Positions 9,744 to 17,721 are shown, counted from the stretch's first letter. The stretch is DNA of 64,000 nucleotides from Candidatus Daviesbacteria bacterium (GCA_016176335.1 JACOXI010000005.1:96236-160235), one strand, 5' to 3'. Numbers and translations are program-made. Notes: generated by a model not told the origin, from the sequence alone.

Positions 9744-9814
9744 TCCTTAATGTCAGTCAATACGACACATTGACAAACATGACATCATAAGTTAAAATAA
9801 TTTGGCTTAAGACA

Positions 9815-9957
9815 GTGAGTGGAGCGAAGCGACATCCTGAGCATAGTCGAAGGATGCTTTACACCATAAATCTCACCGAGGCAGTTTAGTATATCGTAAG
9901 ATTGAATATCGTATATCGGAAAACCGATAAACAATAAACGATTAACGATAAACCAAA
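9815..9957. repeat. R3 (atcctgagc...gaaggat) and R4 (cgataaac) repeats upstream of rplJ
   Basis: At 9815-9857 there is a CATCCTGAGCATAGTCGAAGGATG palindrome, a family found across many bacteria. At 9886-9957 words of the type gtatatcggaaaaccgat and aataaacgattaacgat form nested inverted repeats. The stretch 9744-9982 otherwise shows no gene. Confidence 0.7.
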
Positions 9958-9980
9958 AACGCCTCAGAAAGGCGTTTTTT
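9955..9980 (+). terminator. Terminator-like hairpin abutting the rplJ start
   Basis: AAAAACGCCT-cagA-AAGGCGTTTTTT forms a strong GC-core stem ending in six T residues, only 2 nt before the rplJ ATG at 9983. The only Shine-Dalgarno candidate (AAAGG) lies in the 3' arm of the hairpin. It may terminate upstream transcripts, attenuate rplJL, or hide the ribosome site. Confidence 0.6.
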
Positions 9981-9982
9981 AA

Positions 9983-10519
9983 ATGGCTAAAACTAAACAA
10001 CAAAAAGAGCAAGCAGTACAACAAATACAAGAAAAGCTGGGCAAGGCCAAAGCTATAGTTTTTGCTGACTATAAAGGCTTGACCATGAAGCATTTATCCG
10101 ATTTAAGAAATAAATTGCGTGATGTTAATGGCGAATTCAGTATAACCAAAAATAGCTTACTTGAACGTGCTCTTCCCGCCTCCAACTTTGAAGGTCCAAC
10201 AGCCACTCTTTTTGCGTATGATGATCAAATTACCCCTATTAAAATTTTGGTCAAAGCGCTAAAGGATGCTGCCATTGGTAAAGTTAAGGCGGGGTTTTTA
10301 GGAGTTGATGTCCTGGATGAAAACAAGATTCTTACACTGGCCAGTCTGCCCTCTAAAGATGAACTGAAAGGTCAAGTTGTGGGACTATTGGCAGCTCCAC
10401 TTCAAGGTATGGTATCAGTACTACAAGGAAATCTAAGAAATTTAGTGCACGTAGTGCGCGAACTTCGTTCAGTATATACATTATCAGAAATTCAAAAAGC
10501 GAAAGGAGGTGAAAGTTAG
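9983..10519 (+). CDS. rplJ: 50S ribosomal protein L10
   Basis: L10 anchors L7/L12 dimers to the ribosomal stalk and usually autoregulates its operon. The 178-aa length is typical. The N-terminal domain shows the family pattern AIVFADYKGLT, then LRxxLRDVNGEFSITKNSLLERAL. The C-terminal L12-binding helix is LRNLVHVVRELR at about residues 151-162. rplL follows after about 76 nt containing an R4 repeat. The start codon comes right after a terminator-like stem, so its translation may depend on that structure. Confidence 0.95.
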   Translation: MAKTKQQKEQAVQQIQEKLGKAKAIVFADYKGLTMKHLSDLRNKLRDVNGEFSITKNSLLERALPASNFEGPTATLFAYDDQITPIKILVKALKDAAIGKVKAGFLGVDVLDENKILTLASLPSKDELKGQVVGLLAAPLQGMVSVLQGNLRNLVHVVRELRSVYTLSEIQKAKGGES

Positions 10520-10585
10520 TATATCGTAAATCGGTTATCGTATATCGGAAACACACAAACCATAAACGATAAACCATAGACGATC
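10518..10585. repeat. R4 repeat in the rplJ-rplL gap
   Basis: Words such as tatcgtaaatcggttatcg and aaacgataaaccatagacgat form an AT-rich inverted repeat like the one upstream of rplJ. Confidence 0.65.
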
Positions 10586-10595
10586 AAACAACCAT

Positions 10596-11243
10596 ATGGC
10601 AGATGATCAACAAAAACAAGATCAACAATCAGAACAGCCTAAAACTGAAGAATCAACAGAGGGAGCGAAGGCTGCCGCAGATTCTCAACTGTCAGAGGCA
10701 GGCGAGATCAGCAGCGAGAGCACAAGTTCTGACGTGCACGAGCCTGGTCGAGCTGGTGGCGAACCGCCAGCTGGCGGTGAGCCAGCCGAGTTGGAGAATC
10801 AAGGCCAGCCGAGCGACCAAAGCGCACCAGCCAAGAAAAAACCTGCTCCTAAACCAGTTTCAGCAAACTTAGAAAAGATAATTGAACAAATTGAAAAATT
10901 ATCAGTTCTAGAACTGGCTGATTTAGTACATGCTTTAGAGGATAGATTTGGGGTTTCAGCATCCGCACCAGTTATGGCAGCAGGACCAGCAGCCGCCTCG
11001 CCTTCGGCGGGCGAGCCAACGGAGGAAAAAACTACTTTCAATGTGGTTTTAACAGCAGCAGGTGCCAATAAAATTGCAGTGATAAAAGCTGTCAGGGAAT
11101 TAGTCCAGACTTTAGGGTTAAAAGAGGCAAAAGATTTGGTGGAGTCAGCTCCAAAACCTGTTTTGGAATCAGTTAATAAGCAGACTGCTGAAGAGGCAAA
11201 ACAGAAGCTTACGGCAGCAGGAGCGACAGTAGAACTTCAATAA
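10596..11243 (+). CDS. rplL: 50S ribosomal protein L7/L12 with long N-terminal extension
   Basis: The stalk protein that recruits translation factors. Normal length is about 120-130 aa; here it is 215. Residues 90 onward match the family: dimerisation helices (LEKIIEQIEKLSVLELADLV), an Ala-rich hinge, and the C-terminal domain with FNVVLTAAGANKIAVIK and GLKEAKDLVESAPKPV. The first 85 residues are Gln/Glu/Ala/Pro-rich and disordered. Part of this stretch is encoded by DNA similar to the rplA extension, and its tgacg...cgagctggtggcgaaccgcc sequence is itself palindromic, so repeat insertion is a likely origin. The frame runs straight through the extension, so it is probably translated. An alternative internal ATG is not obvious before the conserved domain. 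Confidence 0.93.
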   Translation: MADDQQKQDQQSEQPKTEESTEGAKAAADSQLSEAGEISSESTSSDVHEPGRAGGEPPAGGEPAELENQGQPSDQSAPAKKKPAPKPVSANLEKIIEQIEKLSVLELADLVHALEDRFGVSASAPVMAAGPAAASPSAGEPTEEKTTFNVVLTAAGANKIAVIKAVRELVQTLGLKEAKDLVESAPKPVLESVNKQTAEEAKQKLTAAGATVELQ

Positions 11244-11248
11244 CCCTA

Positions 11249-11278
11249 TTGACACCATCTGTTTTGTTGTGATATACA
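11249..11278 (+). promoter_or_regulatory. Promoter upstream of small HTH gene
   Basis: TTGACA at 11249-11254 and TATACA at 11273-11278, spacer 18 nt. A perfect hairpin GCCAAGtcagaCTTGGC lies between it and the gene and could be an operator. Confidence 0.6.
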
Positions 11279-11369
11279 AAGAAATAGATCATCTTATTAT
11301 TGAACCAGAATACCTCGCCAAGTCAGACTTGGCAGGGATGAATGGTTCGATAAGAACTTGTTCGTTCGT

Positions 11370-11609
11370 ATGGCTAATAATAAATTATCACTGGAAAATC
11401 TCCCTGATTTACTAACTGTTAAAGAAGTTGCAGAAGTTTTGCGTGTTTCACCCTTAACCATTAAAAGGTGGGGCAAAAGAGGAAAATTACCTGCTATAAG
11501 AATTAATAGTAGAGGTGACAGGCGTTATAAAAAAGAGGCGGTGCTATGGCTTTTAGGTATAACCCAGAAACAAGTTTCAGGTGAATCCACTACACCTACT
11601 TCATACTAA
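11370..11609 (+). CDS. Small MerR-like / excisionase-type HTH DNA-binding protein
   Basis: A protein of 79 aa from the ATG at 11370; a TTG at 11358 would add four residues. The winged-helix HTH_17-type domain spans about residues 10-58: LLTVKEVAEVLRVSPLTIKRWGKRGKLPAIRI, then RGDRRYKKEAVLWLL. The family includes phage excisionases and small regulators. No integrase lies beside it, so an ordinary regulator is as likely as a mobile-element remnant. It has its own promoter and a nearby palindrome that could be its operator. It resembles the HTH at the N-terminus of the giant surface protein at 34724, but that link is only at fold level. Confidence 0.75.
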   Translation: MANNKLSLENLPDLLTVKEVAEVLRVSPLTIKRWGKRGKLPAIRINSRGDRRYKKEAVLWLLGITQKQVSGESTTPTSY

Positions 11610-11800
11610 ATATCTCAAAACTCAAATCGCAAAACATCAATGCTGCCTTCGGCAGAACAAAAATACAATTCAAATCTAAAATCTTTTAACGGTTTTGAGA
11701 TTTAGGATGTAGATTTGACCCATTCGGCTTCGTTCAGGGTCATCCTGAGCATTGTCGAAGGATGCCATTTGAGATCTAAGATTTGAGATTTAGCACTTAA
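11610..11800. repeat. Composite R2-R3 repeat cluster
   Basis: The R2 words ctcaaaactcaaatcgcaaaa and aaatcttttaacggttttgagattt flank an R3 palindrome (catcctgagcattgtcgaag). No gene is visible in 11610-11852. Confidence 0.7.
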
Positions 11801-11852
11801 GTACTCTATTCTGCTAATTGCCATTGAAAAGGTTATCCGAAAAGCATAATCT

Positions 11853-12362
11853 TCATTCTGTTGTTATTTGCGGGTGTAGTTTGTAGTGGGAATTTTGTTC
11901 AAAACCAATTTCTCCCTTTTTCTCAATAATATAGTAAGCAAGTCCCTTTTTCGTAATGATTGGTTTAGAATCAATATTATTTGATTCCAAGTCTATATTT
12001 CCCACAACTACCAAAAATGCTTTCCCTATATTTACCAAAGACATTGCCCAACCAGCCGGTATACCAACTTGTCTTCCGGGATTTAAAGTGACAACCTTAA
12101 ACTCTTTTGCCTCACCCAAAGTATCATTTCTTTGCATAAGCAAAACCCCCTGACCATACAGGCATTGATAAACTTGCACTCCCGGATAATTACTTAAATA
12201 TCCTTCGGTCTTGTTGTATTCTACCCCGTTTTGTCCTGCGGAAATTACAAAAATAATTTGATCTTTTTCTACAATAAGATTGTAAGGTTCCTTTATAATG
12301 GGTCTGGCCCGAGGATCCATTAACACATCTTTTATATCTTTATACTTTTTTGTAATGATCAT
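11853..12362 (-). CDS. Cupin-fold protein resembling archaeal-type glucose-6-phosphate isomerase
   Basis: A soluble protein of 169 aa. The middle reads like a cupin barrel: YQCLYGQGVLLMQ, then VVTLNPGRQVGIPAGWAMSLVNIG, close to the GxGxxLLQ and PGxxxxIPxxxAHxxxNxG pattern of the cupin-type GPI family. The His residues that usually bind metal are not visible; A and W stand where AH is expected. Catalysis is therefore doubtful and it may be a binding or regulatory relative. It sits directly downstream of two glycosyltransferases on the same strand, which suits a sugar-related role. The exact function is not established. Confidence 0.5.
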   Translation of the reverse strand: MIITKKYKDIKDVLMDPRARPIIKEPYNLIVEKDQIIFVISAGQNGVEYNKTEGYLSNYPGVQVYQCLYGQGVLLMQRNDTLGEAKEFKVVTLNPGRQVGIPAGWAMSLVNIGKAFLVVVGNIDLESNNIDSKPIITKKGLAYYIIEKKGEIGFEQNSHYKLHPQITTE

Positions 12363-12393
12363 AATTTCAGCTTAAACGGAATAAATAGGATAG

Positions 12394-13149
12394 TCAACCC
12401 TTCAGCTGAGCTCTCAAAAGCAAATACAGGTATTGTATTAAAGCCAGCTGCCTTTTGATCCTCCATGGTTGAAGACACAACCTGAACAACCACTCAAATC
12501 CTAAATGTTGTATCCAAATTGGAGCTCTGGGAACCTTGCCGCTTATTATATCAAATGCTCCCCCCACCCCCATAGCCACTTTAACAGGAATTTTGGGCAA
12601 ATTTTTAGCAATCCATTTTTCTTGTTTTGGAGGACCAAGCGCCACAAACAAAATACCTGTTTGTGGCAGATTTAAGATATAAGATTTAGGATTTATGATT
12701 TTCTCTCTATTCTTAAATCTTAAATCATAAATCATATCTCCATCATCATTAAAAATCCCAACTTCACTGGCAAACGAGACTTTAAGTTTTGGATATTTCC
12801 TCTTCAAGCACTCAGCCGTTTTTTCTGCTATCTTCCCTCTCCCTCCTAAAAAGCCTGTTGTAAAACCCTTTTCTTCGGCCATCTTTACCAACCCTTCCAT
12901 TACATCTATACCAGGGGTAGTCATAACTATATCACCAGTAAGTTTCAACCCTACCCCATCAGGAACTGCTAAATCCGCGTTATTTAATATCCTTTTAAAT
13001 ACAAGGTCTTTTTGGGCCGCGACGATAAACTCCGGATTAGGAGTTACTATGTAATGTTTACCGGGATTCCAAATCCAATGCTCTACTATCGTAAGCGCTT
13101 CATTAAGACTTACATCATCAATTTTGATTCCCAGAACATCTACTTTCAT
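12394..13149 (-). CDS. WecG/TagA/CpsF family glycosyltransferase (GT26)
   Basis: Transfers a sugar (ManNAc or ManNAcA in known members) to a lipid-linked precursor at the inner face of the membrane. Visible family features are PNPEFIVAAQKD and LAVPDGVGL near the N-terminus, then GFLGG, and FVALGPPKQEKWIAKNL with GVGGAFDIISG. The start chosen is the ATG at 13149, which overlaps the stop of the upstream GT4 gene (ATGA); the frame stays open 36 nt further upstream. Between VGIFNDDG and TGILFVALG lies an extra segment of about 25 residues (DLRFKN...NPKSYILNL) encoded by an AT-rich R5 repeat at 12667-12738, an in-frame insertion in a place where relatives are short. Confidence 0.88.
   Translation of the reverse strand: MKVDVLGIKIDDVSLNEALTIVEHWIWNPGKHYIVTPNPEFIVAAQKDLVFKRILNNADLAVPDGVGLKLTGDIVMTTPGIDVMEGLVKMAEEKGFTTGFLGGRGKIAEKTAECLKRKYPKLKVSFASEVGIFNDDGDMIYDLRFKNREKIINPKSYILNLPQTGILFVALGPPKQEKWIAKNLPKIPVKVAMGVGGAFDIISGKVPRAPIWIQHLGFEWLFRLCLQPWRIKRQLALIQYLYLLLRAQLKG
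12667..12738. repeat. R5 repeat inserted in the WecG-family gene
   Basis: Words gatttaagatataagattta and cttaaatcttaaatcataaa form an imperfect inverted repeat within the coding sequence. The frame is preserved. Confidence 0.7.
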
Positions 13150-14315
13150 AAATTCTCCAATACCCCAAGTGTTTCTTTTGCGCATTTCTCCCAGCTAAAT
13201 CTTTCTATATTATCAAGTCCCGCCTTAATAAGCTTAATTCTTAATTCTTGATTCTTTATTCTTATCATTCCCTTTACTATATCATCTACACTATATGGAT
13301 TAACATAAACTGCTCCTTTACCAGCCACCTCCGGCATGGATGAAAGATTAGAAGTGATCACCGGACAACCACAAGCCTGGGCCTCCAAGATTGGCAAACC
13401 AAAACCTTCAAAAAGCGAAGGAAAAAGTAATGCTATTGCTCCGAAGTACAGTGCAGATAAATCTTTATCAGGCACATACCCCAAAAATTTTACCCTGTCC
13501 TCTATCCCTAATTTCTTTGGCAACTGATAAATTTCATCAGACAGCCAGCCTTTAGAACCTGCTATAACTAATTTCAGTGATTTATGATTTATGATTAAAG
13601 ATTTATGATTTTTTATTCGTAAATCAGTATTCTTAAATCGTAAATCTTGCTCATAAATTAATTTTTCTTCAGATATAAACTTACTGAATGCAATAATTAA
13701 ACGCTCGAGATTTTTACGAGGCTGTACTGTCCCCACAAACAAAAAATAACTATGATACTTTAAATTATATTTCTTAATACTTTGAGTGTCTTTGAACTTT
13801 TCTTTATCATATCCTTCATAACTCACGCTGATTTTATCCGGTTTAATTCCCACCCTTTTGATAAGATCATCCTTAGTGGCCCGGGACACAGCAATCAAGG
13901 CAGTTGCGCTTTTTAGCTGGGAGCGGGTCATGAAATTTAAATACAACCTTTGTTTTAGCTGGTGCATGGCCGGAAGATATTCTGATCCCAAATCATGAAC
14001 AGTCACCAAAGTCTTAAGTCCTGGCTTTCTAATAACCGGCAAGGTATGGGCAGGTACAAATAACACATCAATATTGTCTTTGAAGGTCTGCAAAGCCAAC
14101 CCCCCTTGAGTCCATAAAAATTTAAAATTTAAAGTTGAAAATTGAAAATTGTCAGGGAAATCTTTTTTAACAAAATTAACACCTGGCCTTAAATAAACTT
14201 GGTAAGTATTTTTCCTATCAATCCTTGCCAAAGCCTTAAGCAGTTGATAAGAATAATTCTCTGTACCTGTTTTCTCTTTAATAAAGGCCCTGGAAGCATC
14301 AAATCCAATAATCAT
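13146..14315 (-). CDS. GT4-family glycosyltransferase (GT-B)
   Basis: A retaining nucleotide-sugar transferase of 389 aa for envelope glycan synthesis, cytoplasmic or membrane-associated. Features are the N-terminal GFDASRAF and HDLGSEYLP, the middle LFVGTVQPRKNLERLI, and the C-terminal donor site with LFPSLFEGFGLPILEAQACGCPV, which contains the EX7E motif typical of GT4. Two stretches depart from the family: about residues 220-245 (DLRFKNTDLRIKNHKS) and near 350 (IRIKNQELRIK). Both are encoded by interspersed AT-rich repeats (13576-13655 and 13234-13266) and look like in-frame insertions in surface loops. It overlaps the WecG-family gene by four bases, so the two are co-expressed. Confidence 0.9.
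   Translation of the reverse strand: MIIGFDASRAFIKEKTGTENYSYQLLKALARIDRKNTYQVYLRPGVNFVKKDFPDNFQFSTLNFKFLWTQGGLALQTFKDNIDVLFVPAHTLPVIRKPGLKTLVTVHDLGSEYLPAMHQLKQRLYLNFMTRSQLKSATALIAVSRATKDDLIKRVGIKPDKISVSYEGYDKEKFKDTQSIKKYNLKYHSYFLFVGTVQPRKNLERLIIAFSKFISEEKLIYEQDLRFKNTDLRIKNHKSLIINHKSLKLVIAGSKGWLSDEIYQLPKKLGIEDRVKFLGYVPDKDLSALYFGAIALLFPSLFEGFGLPILEAQACGCPVITSNLSSMPEVAGKGAVYVNPYSVDDIVKGMIRIKNQELRIKLIKAGLDNIERFSWEKCAKETLGVLENL
13576..13655. repeat. R5/R2-type repeat inserted in the GT4 gene
   Basis: gatttatgatttatgattaa and cttaaatcgtaaatcttg words repeat and partly mirror each other inside the coding frame. Confidence 0.7.
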
Positions 14316-14404
14316 ATTCCAACTATATCACAATAGAATGGAATTTCTTGACTTTAATCTGAATGAGGATAGAGTAGTTAATGTTTTTGACTTGCTGAAG
14401 TAGA

Positions 14405-14632
14405 TTAAGGTTGGTGGTTGTTGGATCCATTCTCCGTTACTCGAAACACCCTTATTGGTCTTAGAATCTCTCTTTCCACAGCCGTTTCTTGCCCTTGCAA
14501 ACCCTGATGTAGTCTACCACCTAACTCCGGATGCCAACCTCTGTAAAAGTTAACTACTCGTTTGAATGACCCTCCATCAAAAATCACTGTGGTACCCAAT
14601 AAGTCGGGTTGGTCCTTAACTATTTCTACCAT
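14405..14632 (-). CDS. Hypothetical small protein, probably leaderless
   Basis: A 75-aa protein I do not recognise. It is soluble, mixed alpha/beta in character, with FDGGSFKRVVNFYRGWHPEL in the middle. Upstream the same frame holds another ATG at 14671. However, a promoter (TTGACA 14666-14671, CATACT 14642-14647, spacer 18) overlaps that region, and the ATG at 14632 lies 9 nt after the -10. The shorter, leaderless form is therefore preferred. It lies between MreB and the glycosyltransferases on the same strand. Confidence 0.5.
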   Translation of the reverse strand: MVEIVKDQPDLLGTTVIFDGGSFKRVVNFYRGWHPELGGRLHQGLQGQETAVEREILRPIRVFRVTENGSNNHQP

Positions 14633-14641
14633 CTTAATTTT

Positions 14642-14671
14642 AGTATGGACAAAGTTGATAGAATTTGTCAA
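14642..14671 (-). promoter_or_regulatory. Promoter overlapping the upstream frame of the 75-aa ORF
   Basis: TTGACA then 18 nt then CATACT on the minus strand, ending 9 nt before ATG at 14632. Confidence 0.55.
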
Positions 14672-14680
14672 GTAACTTAA

Positions 14681-15697
14681 TTAGCGCTTAGAAACCGACC
14701 GCTTATATAAATCCAAATTTTCCAAAGCAATGCCTGTGCCTAAGGCCACACACAGCAGTGGGTTTTCTGCCAAAGCCGCAGGTACCCCCAAAGAATCTGT
14801 TAAATGTTTATCCAAATTCCTAAGCAGCGACGTCCCGCCGCTCATCACAATTCCTTTATCAATAATGTCTGATGCCAGCTCCGGTGGAACTTGCTCTAAA
14901 ACCTCTTTAACTGCCCCGATTATTTTGTGTGTTATATCGGCAATTGCCTCCGTTACCTCATCACTGTTTATTTCAACTGTCCGAGGCAATCCTGAAAAAG
15001 CATCTCTGCCTCTCACCTCTGCTTTTTCAACTTCGGCAGGTTTAAGTTTGACTGCAGAACCAATCTTTATTTTTACATCTTCCGCCATTCTTTCCCCAAT
15101 TATCAAATTATGCTTTTTGCGAACATAAGTTTGGATAGCCTCATCAATTTTATTGCCGCCAACCCGAACAGACGAGTGAACTACCACTCCTCCCAAACAA
15201 ATCACCGCGGCCTCTGTGGTCCCTCCGCCAATATCCACAATCATATTGCCGGAAGGATTGGCAATGGGGATCCTGGCTCCGATTGCGGCAGCTAGAGGCT
15301 CGTCAATCAAAAAAGCTGTTTTTGCCCCAGCTGAAAGTGTGGCATCCAAAATTGCTCTTTTTTCCACAGATGTCACTCCGGCCGGTGCACAAACCATCAC
15401 CTCCGGTTTAAAAATCCTGCTTGGTCCGCACACCTTGTCCAAAAAATAGCGGATCATGGCTTCGGTGATCACATAATCCGCAATAACCCCGTCTTTCATC
15501 GGACGGGAAGCAATAATATTTCCAGGAGTTCTTCCCAACATCTCTTTGGCCTCATTACCAACAGCCAACACCCGAGCATCATCTGTGGTGATTGCCACCA
15601 CTGTCGGCTCATTGAGAACTATTCCTGTTCCCGCCAAGTAAACTAAGGAGTTTGCAGTACCTAAATCAATACCAACTCTTTTGGATAAGCCAAACAT
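14681..15697 (-). CDS. mreB: Rod shape-determining protein MreB
   Basis: An actin-like ATPase that forms membrane-bound filaments guiding lateral wall synthesis. 338 aa, full family length. Actin-fold nucleotide motifs are present: phosphate-1 GIDLGTANSLVY at residues 9-20, phosphate-2 VDIGGGTTEAAVI near 160, and adenosine GIVMSGGTSLLRNLD near 290. The N-terminal GLSKRVGIDLG is typical. mreC, mreD and rodA are not adjacent. The downstream neighbour is the small leaderless ORF and the upstream side is an R1 repeat. Its presence argues for a rod or elongated cell with peptidoglycan synthesis. Confidence 0.95.
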   Translation of the reverse strand: MFGLSKRVGIDLGTANSLVYLAGTGIVLNEPTVVAITTDDARVLAVGNEAKEMLGRTPGNIIASRPMKDGVIADYVITEAMIRYFLDKVCGPSRIFKPEVMVCAPAGVTSVEKRAILDATLSAGAKTAFLIDEPLAAAIGARIPIANPSGNMIVDIGGGTTEAAVICLGGVVVHSSVRVGGNKIDEAIQTYVRKKHNLIIGERMAEDVKIKIGSAVKLKPAEVEKAEVRGRDAFSGLPRTVEINSDEVTEAIADITHKIIGAVKEVLEQVPPELASDIIDKGIVMSGGTSLLRNLDKHLTDSLGVPAALAENPLLCVALGTGIALENLDLYKRSVSKR

Positions 15698-15755
15698 TGC
15701 GCCAACATTTTAACAGTCAAGGAAATCAGTCACAAGATATACTAAATGGAGCAAA

Positions 15756-15827
15756 AGCTATCAGTCGTCAGTCGTCAGACAGAAAATTGTATAAGTCTGA
15801 TAGCTGAAAGCTGAAGTCTGATGACTA
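15756..15827. repeat. Interspersed R1 hairpin repeat
   Basis: agctatcagtcgtcagtcg is answered by gatagctgaaagctgaagtc. The repeat supplies the stop codon of the PEGA-domain gene. Confidence 0.75.
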
Positions 15828-16958
15828 CCTTAAATTAATCCCATACAAATTAGGTTCTGAAGCTGTTGGTGTTGGGGATGAGGAAACTATCACGAGTTTC
15901 GATGAATCCGGCCAGGGGAAAACAAAATTATCTTCAAAATTACCTGCATAAATTACAGACCTATTTTTGCCATCGAACTCCACCAGTGAGATGGTATCTT
16001 TTTCTACCAGAATTATATGAGTGGAGTTGGGAAGCCACATAAATGATTTAGCTTCAGGCAGTACATACTGAATGTTTCCCTCCAAGTCATAAACTTTAAC
16101 ATCCCCAATCAATTCTTTTTCCTGACCTGAAATCGGTTTTTCTCTTGCCATGAATTTTGTTTCGTCCGGCGACCATCTTAAAAAGGCCGAATCCGATGCT
16201 GTTTTTCTCAAACTTATATCTTTAATATTTTTAATAAGCAGCGCATCAGAGGCTCTCGTGCTTTCTTCCCAATCATTTAAGGTTGCCGAAAGTATCGGAG
16301 TTATATCCCTTGGATCCGAATTTGTGGTATCCGCATTTAAAAGATAGTTGTTGTTTGAAATAGTTGCCATGATTTGTTTTGAATCGGAAGACCAACGAAG
16401 AGTGGCATTTGAAAAATCTATACTTAACGAGGTTATTATTTGATGAGGCTCGGAAGATCTGGCAAAAGCAATTGGTTGATTTTTAATCATCGTCCAAACC
16501 CAAATTCCGCCTTTTTTATTATCACCTGCAGCACTACTCCTGGGAACAATAAAGGCCAGCTTTGAACTATCCGCAGAAAGAGTGGGATTTTTAATCCCGC
16601 TAAATGTCAGCGGATAAATGGTGGGTATGGCAGGAAATAGCGTTATTTTTACCTCTGTCACTAAACCCTCTTTAACATTAATCGATTTCTCCCAGGGAAT
16701 AAAGCCTTCTTTGATAACCCTGACAGAGTAAGTTTTTGGTGTTAAAGACGCCACCGTGGCGTTAGTGGCAGTGGTTAGGTGTCCGTCAATAAAAACAGAG
16801 GCTGCATCAGGCTCTGATGAAATATTAATTATGCCCGTGCCTACAATCCTTTTTTCTCCGGGTGAAAATCTGTAGCCCCTGGCCAAAAATATGGCCAGGC
16901 CAGCAACAATACCAATTACTGCTAATGTGCTGATGGTAATAATAAATCGTTTGCTCAT
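15825..16958 (-). CDS. Membrane-anchored PEGA-domain protein with beta-propeller-like C-terminus
   Basis: 377 aa from the ATG at 16958 (MSKRFIITIS); 11 further codons upstream would overlap the sortase gene. One N-terminal TM helix (residues 5-25) is followed by a PEGA domain at about 40-105 (INISSEPDAASVFIDG, then TYSVRVIKEGFIPWEKSI). The rest has TolB-like propeller repeats (LSADSSKLAFIV, LRWSSDSKQIMATI, LRWSPDETKFMARE, FMWLPNSTHIILV). It is predicted to face outward; PEGA proteins in these bacteria are common envelope components of unknown role. It follows the sortase by 4 nt, which indicates co-expression. No sorting motif is present in the protein itself. Confidence 0.8.
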   Translation of the reverse strand: MSKRFIITISTLAVIGIVAGLAIFLARGYRFSPGEKRIVGTGIINISSEPDAASVFIDGHLTTATNATVASLTPKTYSVRVIKEGFIPWEKSINVKEGLVTEVKITLFPAIPTIYPLTFSGIKNPTLSADSSKLAFIVPRSSAAGDNKKGGIWVWTMIKNQPIAFARSSEPHQIITSLSIDFSNATLRWSSDSKQIMATISNNNYLLNADTTNSDPRDITPILSATLNDWEESTRASDALLIKNIKDISLRKTASDSAFLRWSPDETKFMAREKPISGQEKELIGDVKVYDLEGNIQYVLPEAKSFMWLPNSTHIILVEKDTISLVEFDGKNRSVIYAGNFEDNFVFPWPDSSKLVIVSSSPTPTASEPNLYGINLR

Positions 16959-16962
16959 GTTC

Positions 16963-17640
16963 TTAATTGTACACCAATTTTGCCCTGACAACCAACCTTC
17001 TTAAAAGCGTTCCGGGCGGATCGCAGGTTTGCAAAGTCAAGACCGGTTGATCGTAGCGGTTTGTTAAATATGAAGTATCACTGGGACTCACTATATTTTT
17101 ATCAAAAACCACATAATCGAATCTTTTATTATCGCGGAATATCACTACCCTATCCCCAACTTCCAGCTCTTTGAGAAGATAAAAGATGGCATTAAAGCGG
17201 ATTATATTCCATGGCGCATCTGTTGAGTGGGAAAAAAGATATAAATTCCCAGGTTGCCCCGGAGAGGTTGAACCCCTTGCCTCGGCCACACCTTGAGTTA
17301 GTGCCGCAACATATGCTTTTTCATCAGATGGGTCCACATTTGGCACAATCTTGGCATTAGCATTAATTTTTTCAATCACAATGCCGTAGTCTGTGGAAAC
17401 AGGAGTAATAATATTTTCAGCAGTTGAAACATTACCGAAACTGCTTGGACCCCCCGTTCCCTGGGAAGTGACGATATTGCCGGATAAGGTTCTTTTGATA
17501 CCCAAGATTTTATCTGTCCTGTAATTTAGTTCGGCTTGGACCAAAGGTCCCAAAATAAATATAAAACCAATCAGGCCAATAAAGAAAATCAAGTATCCTA
17601 AAAATCTTATAAAAAGAACTATTTTGTAATATTTTGACAT
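16963..17640 (-). CDS. Sortase family transpeptidase
   Basis: An extracytoplasmic cysteine transpeptidase that cleaves LPxTG-like motifs and links proteins to an amino nucleophile. 225 aa; N-terminal TM at about 9-31. Catalytic residues are visible: His138 (LFSHSTD), Cys206 (TLQTCDPPG) and Arg214/215 (LLRRLVV). The substrate candidate in this window is the LPKTG protein at 54826. The start codon lies only 9 nt downstream of the tRNA-Arg gene on the same strand, so tRNA 3' processing would leave an almost leaderless sortase mRNA. The PEGA gene follows in the same operon. Confidence 0.9.
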   Translation of the reverse strand: MSKYYKIVLFIRFLGYLIFFIGLIGFIFILGPLVQAELNYRTDKILGIKRTLSGNIVTSQGTGGPSSFGNVSTAENIITPVSTDYGIVIEKINANAKIVPNVDPSDEKAYVAALTQGVAEARGSTSPGQPGNLYLFSHSTDAPWNIIRFNAIFYLLKELEVGDRVVIFRDNKRFDYVVFDKNIVSPSDTSYLTNRYDQPVLTLQTCDPPGTLLRRLVVRAKLVYN

Positions 17641-17649
17641 AATAAAAGC

Positions 17650-17721
17650 GCCGTTGAGAGGAATCGAACCCCCAACCTATCCCTTAGGACGGGATTGCTC
17701 TGTCCATTGAGCTACAACGGC
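17650..17721 (-). tRNA. tRNA-Arg (CCT)
   Basis: A cloverleaf on the minus strand: acceptor GCCGTTG/CAACGGC, D-arm GCTCaatggacaGAGC, anticodon stem ATCCC/GGGAT with loop GTCCTAA giving anticodon CCT, and T-loop TTCGATT. CCA is not encoded. Confidence 0.93.

Noticed and set aside
11249..11609. Small excisionase-like gene as part of an integrated element
   Set aside because: No integrase, attachment repeats or phage genes nearby; the HTH type is also common in ordinary small regulators.
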